Shown: positions 60,696 to 64,000 of the stretch, piece after piece | Position numbering within the stretch: the stretch's first letter is position 1 | Layout: each line of letters begins with the position of its first letter | DNA from: PNAI01 sp035501735 | Lineage (GTDB): Bacteria; Pseudomonadota; Alphaproteobacteria; Rhizobiales; Xanthobacteraceae | Direction: 5' to 3' | Assembly (NCBI GenBank): GCA_035501735.1 | Contig: DATJVR010000087.1 | Location: forward strand, 6,012-70,011 | Length of the DNA stretch: 64,000 nt | Made by a program: the position numbers and the translations under genes | Notes under the pieces: model-generated | What the model was told of the DNA's origin: nothing | Seen by the model: the letters and a program-made list of their open reading frames with translations, nothing else | Databases searched by the model: none

Positions 60696-62807
60696 ATGCC
60701 CGATCTCCTGCTCGAATTCTTCTCCGAGGAAATCCCCGCCCGCATGCAGGCGAAGGCGGCCGACGATCTGCGCAAGCTTGTCACCGACCGGCTGGTCGCG
60801 GCTGGGCTCGCCTACGAAGGCGCGAAAGCCTTTGTCACGCCGCGCCGCCTCGCGCTCTCGGTGCACGGCGTGCCCGCGCGCCAGCCCGACGTCAAGGAGG
60901 AGAAGAAAGGCCCGCGCGTCGGCGCGCCCGAGAACGCCATCGCCGGATTTGTCAAAGCCGCCGGGTTGAAATCGATCAGCGAAGCAAAGGTGCAGCCCGA
61001 CAAGAAGGGCGACTTTTACATGGCGACGATCGAGAAGCCGGGCAGGGCGGCGATCGAGGTGATCGCGGAAATCGTGCCCGAGGTGACGAAGACTTTTCCC
61101 TGGCCGAAATCCATGCGCTGGGGTGCGACCGAACTCAATTGGGTCCGTCCGTTGCATGCCATCATCGCGACCTTCGGGCCGGAAACCGAAGAGCCGGAGG
61201 TCGTGAAGTTCTCCGTCGATGGCATCGATGCCGGAAACACCACCTTCGGCCACCGCTTCATGGCGCCCGCGCCGATCACGGTGAAGCGCTTCGACGATTA
61301 CGTGCAGAAGCTCCAGGCCGCCAAGGTCGTGCTCGATCCGGCGCGCCGCGCCGAGATGATCCTGCACGACGCCAAGAATCTCGCCTTCGCGCAAGGCTAC
61401 GACCTGGTCACCGACGACGGGCTTCTGGCGGAAGTCGCCGGCCTGGTCGAATGGCCGGTGGTGCTGATGGGTGAGTTCGACCAAAGCTTCCTCGAAATCC
61501 CCGACGAGGTGATCCGCGCCACCATCCGCAACAACCAGAAATGTTTCGTGCTGCGCGACCCGAACACAGCAAAGCTCGTCAACAAGTTCATCCTGGTCGC
61601 CAACATCGAAGCCGCCGACGGCGGCAAGGCCATCGTCGCCGGCTGCGAGCGCGTGATCCGCGCGCGGCTCGCCGACGCGAAATTCTTCTACGAGACCGAT
61701 CTCAAGACGCGGCTCGAAGACCGCCTGCCGAAATTCGAGCACATTGTGTTCCACGAAAAACTCGGCACGCAAGCCGAGCGCATCGAACGCATCGTGCGGC
61801 TCGCCAAGGAACTCGCGCCCATCGTCAAGGCCGACCCGAAAAAGGCCGAGCGCGCCGCGCGGCTGTGCAAGGCCGACCTGCTCACCGAAGTGGTCGGCGA
61901 ATTTCCCGAAGTGCAGGGTCTGATGGGCCGCTACTACGCCGAGGCGCAGGGCGAGGACGAAGCCGTCGCCCACGCCATCGAGGACCACTACAAGCCGAAA
62001 GGGCCCGACGATCTCGTGCCCGCCGATCCGGTCTCCGTCGCGGTCGCGCTCGCCGACAAGCTCGACATCCTCACCGGCTTCTGGGCGATCGACGAAAAGC
62101 CGACAGGTTCAAAAGACCCGTATGCACTCCGCCGCGCGGCGCTCGGAATTACTCGCATTATTCTCGACAACACACTAAGGCTGAAGTTGCGTGATATCTT
62201 CATGCAGCATCTTCTACGAAGCCCTGATTTGATTGCATCTATCGACCAAACGCGTAGGCGAGATAATAGGCTTCTCGCCATAGATGAACTGCTTTCCTTC
62301 TTCGCCGACCGCCTGAAAGTGCAGCTTCGCGAGCAGGGCGCCAGGCACGATCTTGTCGACGCGGTCTTCGCGCTCGAAGGCCAGGACGATCTGCTCCTGA
62401 TCGTCCGCCGCGTCGAGGCCTTGGGAAAATTCCTCGACACCGACGACGGAAAAAATCTGCTCGCCGGCTACAAGCGCGCCACCAACATCATCCGCATCGA
62501 GGAGAAGAAGGACAATCGCGACTATACCGGTGCGCCCGATGCGAAGCGGTATCAACTGCCCGAGGAAAAGGCGCTAGCGGCCGCGATCGATGCCGCCAAG
62601 GGCGAGGCGACGCGGGCGGTGGCGAAGGAAGACTTCGCGGCCGCCATGCGCGCCATGGCGAAGCTGCGGCCTTCGGTCGACGCCTTCTTCGACAAGGTCA
62701 CGGTCAATGTCGACGACAAGGCGCTGCGTGAGAATCGCCTGAAGCTCCTCAACGAAATCCGCGCCGCCACCCGCGCCGTGGCAGATTTTTCCAAGATCGA
62801 GGGGTAA
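60696..62807 (+). CDS. glyS: Glycine-tRNA ligase beta subunit
   Basis: 703-residue beta subunit, the tRNA-binding partner of GlyQ. It begins MPDLLLEFFSEEIPARMQ and has FVTPRRLALSVHGVPARQPD, KSMRWGATELNWVRPLHAII and KFFYETDLKTRLEDRLPKFE. The HD-type region with LLTEVVGEFPEVQGLMGRYY and SVAVALADKLDILTGFWAID lies toward the middle. The C-terminal anticodon-type domain follows. Between about 62143 and 62292 the DNA is visibly poorer in GC and uses codons (CTA, AGG, ATA) rare in its surroundings. No frame break. Confidence 0.95.
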   Translation: MPDLLLEFFSEEIPARMQAKAADDLRKLVTDRLVAAGLAYEGAKAFVTPRRLALSVHGVPARQPDVKEEKKGPRVGAPENAIAGFVKAAGLKSISEAKVQPDKKGDFYMATIEKPGRAAIEVIAEIVPEVTKTFPWPKSMRWGATELNWVRPLHAIIATFGPETEEPEVVKFSVDGIDAGNTTFGHRFMAPAPITVKRFDDYVQKLQAAKVVLDPARRAEMILHDAKNLAFAQGYDLVTDDGLLAEVAGLVEWPVVLMGEFDQSFLEIPDEVIRATIRNNQKCFVLRDPNTAKLVNKFILVANIEAADGGKAIVAGCERVIRARLADAKFFYETDLKTRLEDRLPKFEHIVFHEKLGTQAERIERIVRLAKELAPIVKADPKKAERAARLCKADLLTEVVGEFPEVQGLMGRYYAEAQGEDEAVAHAIEDHYKPKGPDDLVPADPVSVAVALADKLDILTGFWAIDEKPTGSKDPYALRRAALGITRIILDNTLRLKLRDIFMQHLLRSPDLIASIDQTRRRDNRLLAIDELLSFFADRLKVQLREQGARHDLVDAVFALEGQDDLLLIVRRVEALGKFLDTDDGKNLLAGYKRATNIIRIEEKKDNRDYTGAPDAKRYQLPEEKALAAAIDAAKGEATRAVAKEDFAAAMRAMAKLRPSVDAFFDKVTVNVDDKALRENRLKLLNEIRAATRAVADFSKIEG

Positions 62808-62835
62808 CTCCTCTCCGTCCGCGCCGCTCGCGCTT

Positions 62836-62995
62836 CCTTCTCCCCGCGTGCGGGGAGAAGGATAGGATGAGGGGGCCTCACCGCGATTCTGAGCGTTGCG
62901 GCCGGTAACGTTGGCGCTTCAGACATCTCCGCAACGCTCAGGCAGCGGCCGCGCCCCCTCACCCCAACCCGCTCCCCGCGCAGCGGGGAGAGGCA
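62836..62995. repeat. REPIN-like nested palindrome after glyS
   Basis: Hairpin 1 is CCTTCTCCCCG (62836-62846) / CGGGGAGAAGG (62851-62861), followed by GATGAGGGGGC. A perfect 13-bp inverted repeat follows, CTGAGCGTTGCGG (62889-62901) / CCGCAACGCTCAG (62929-62941). Then GCCCCCTCACCCC leads into hairpin 2, CTCCCCGC (62973-62980) / GCGGGGAG (62984-62991), in inverse orientation. The block fills most of the gap between glyS and the DUF3096 gene. It may end the glyS transcript. Nothing else in 62808-63154 is recognised. Confidence 0.8.
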
Positions 62996-63154
62996 GGCGC
63001 GCGCCGCGATTCACAGTCAAATCCGGAGGGCTGGCATTGGCGGCGCCGGTCGCTTAGAAACCGGGCGCGGCTTCGCGCGTTATCGTCGAGCGGTGCCCTG
63101 CCGCAGCCTCGTCTTTTCAGCCCATTCACAGTCAGAAAACCGATAGGAAAACCG

Positions 63155-63310
63155 ATGGTTATCACCACCGCCAACATTACGCCGCTGGTCGCCCTGGTCG
63201 CGGGCATTCTGATCCTGCTGATGCCGCGGCTGCTCAACTATATCGTGGCGATCTATCTCATCATCGTCGGCTTGACCGGGCTCAATGCCGTCCACCATTT
63301 CATCCATTAA
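63155..63310 (+). CDS. DUF3096 small membrane protein
   Basis: 51 residues: MVITTANITPLVALVAGILI, then two hydrophobic segments around RLLNYIVAIYLIIVGLTGL and a short His-rich end (HHFIH). AGGA stands seven bases before the ATG. The PLxALxAGILILLxPRLLNYIVAIYLI wording is that of DUF3096. Function unknown. Lies 39 bp before ppdK, same strand. Confidence 0.8.
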   Translation: MVITTANITPLVALVAGILILLMPRLLNYIVAIYLIIVGLTGLNAVHHFIH

Positions 63311-63349
63311 TGTGAGTTGATGCCGGGACTAACCGGAACGATCAGTGCA

Positions 63350-64000
63350 ATGGCTAAATCACGCTCGAAGATCTCCCGCCAGGCGGTGAAAAAATCTCCG
63401 GCTAAGCCCAAAGGCGCCGCAAAGGCTTCGGCCAAGTCTGCCCACAAGGCCAAATGGGTCTATGCCTTCGGCGGCGGCAAGGCGGCCGGCCGCGCCGATA
63501 TGCGCAATCTGCTCGGCGGCAAGGGTGCGGGCCTCGCCGAGATGGCGCATCTCGGGCTGCCGGTGCCGCCCGGCTTCACCATCACCACCGAGGTCTGCAC
63601 CTATTACTACGCCAACGGCAAAGCCTATCCGAAGGATTTGCAGACGCAGGTCGATGCCGCGCTCGCCGAGGTCGGCCGCGTCACCGGCAGAAATTTCGGC
63701 GACGCCGCAAATCCGCTGCTCGTCTCGGTGCGCTCCGGCGCCCGCGCCTCGATGCCGGGCATGATGGACACCGTGCTCAATCTCGGCCTGAACGACCTCA
63801 CCGTCGAGGCGCTGGCGCAGAAGTCCGGCGACGCGCGCTTCGCTCAGGACAGCTATCGCCGCTTCATCACCATGTATTCGGACGTGGTGCTCGGCTTCGA
63901 CCACTCCCATTTCGAGGACATCCTCGACACGTTCAAGGACGGCCAGGGCTACACGCTCGACACCGATCTTTCCGCCGAGGACTGGGTTGAGCTGGTCGGC
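63350..64000 (+). CDS. ppdK: Pyruvate phosphate dikinase (N-terminal part, cut by the window)
   Basis: 217 codons to the window end; the 3' part is missing. After a Lys/Ala/Ser-rich lead (about residues 1-36) comes KWVYAFGGGKAAGRADMRNL, then LLGGKGAGLAEMAHLGLPVP and GFTITTEVCTYYYANG, the ATP-grasp start of PPDK. SVRSGARASMPGMMDTVLNL is the nucleotide-binding segment. The enzyme interconverts pyruvate and phosphoenolpyruvate with ATP and phosphate. The usual protein is close to 880-900 residues, so about three quarters lie to the right. Confidence 0.95.
   Translation, partial: MAKSRSKISRQAVKKSPAKPKGAAKASAKSAHKAKWVYAFGGGKAAGRADMRNLLGGKGAGLAEMAHLGLPVPPGFTITTEVCTYYYANGKAYPKDLQTQVDAALAEVGRVTGRNFGDAANPLLVSVRSGARASMPGMMDTVLNLGLNDLTVEALAQKSGDARFAQDSYRRFITMYSDVVLGFDHSHFEDILDTFKDGQGYTLDTDLSAEDWVELVG

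Noticed and set aside
1..64000. CRISPR array, integrase, prophage or classical IS element
   Set aside because: No regularly spaced repeats, no transposase or integrase-like protein and no tRNA attachment site were seen.

Overview
The window is a 64 kb piece of a high-GC alphaproteobacterial chromosome, densely packed with genes on both strands. Family content points to Hyphomicrobiales (Rhizobiales), probably near Nitrobacteraceae/Xanthobacteraceae. The supporting genes are a CcrM-type methyltransferase, a FixJ-type regulator with a MASE1 kinase, DUF3551, DUF6111, DUF1285, DUF2007 and DUF3096 proteins, the order mutY-DUF721-dsbA-smc, and the order polyprenyl synthase / DUF2007-methyltransferase / S49 peptidase / glyQ / glyS / ppdK. 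This placement is inferred from gene families and order; no database search was run. No tRNA, rRNA, CRISPR array, prophage or classical insertion sequence was seen.

Region by region. 1-4.6 kb: a MoxR ATPase (cut by the left edge) faces a tight DUF1285 / CoA-pyrophosphatase / DUF6111 / CCA-adding enzyme operon, followed by an outer-membrane barrel. 4.7-8.9 kb: a DM13 protein, a TSUP exporter, a PcfJ-like protein, and trmL-hemF. 9.1-13.4 kb: the bc1 complex (Rieske, cytochrome b, cytochrome c1), then mtnP and apt, which recycle methylthioadenosine to adenine and AMP. 13.5-21.5 kb: a small zincin, TerC, a MASE1 histidine kinase with FixJ regulator, two orphan ParA-like ATPases, and an HtpX-like protease with LemA. 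21.6-34.5 kb is genome maintenance: SMC, DsbA, DUF721, MutY, CcrM and RNase HII, with a TPR protein, a neutral zinc peptidase, MoaB and a radical SAM protein. 34.5-44 kb: a GT39-like membrane protein, cytochrome bd (cioAB-like), uracil-DNA glycosylase, ETF-ubiquinone oxidoreductase and a large animal-type haem peroxidase with an RTX-like tail. 44.4-51.9 kb: a TPR protein carrying a peptidoglycan-binding domain, ispE, an exported TPR-CHAT protease, and polyprenyl diphosphate synthase. 52-57.2 kb: a GT2 glycosyltransferase, a DUF2007-methyltransferase fusion, and a three-gene MlaC-like / ABC ATPase / FtsX-type permease operon. 57.4-64 kb: an S49 peptidase, glyQ-CDGSH-DUF559-glyS, DUF3096 and the start of pyruvate phosphate dikinase.

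Respiration is a clear theme. bc1 handles the cytochrome c branch, CydAB the high-affinity quinol branch, ETF-QO feeds quinone, polyprenyl synthase makes the quinone tail, and HemF makes haem.

The most unusual structure is a G/C-rich palindrome family. Two inverted copies flank a DUF559 (Vsr-like) nuclease gene between CDGSH and glyS. A related palindrome sits in frame inside the uracil-DNA glycosylase gene. A nested REPIN-like palindrome of a related type lies just after glyS. The arrangement resembles REP elements around their transposase, but with a different class of nuclease. Other observations worth checking are mutually exclusive hairpins before apt, the MlaC-like protein with a MacB/Lol-type ABC pair, cytochromes b and c1 separated by one in-frame stop, a GANTC cluster at ccrM, and a 24-bp tandem array upstream of glyQ.
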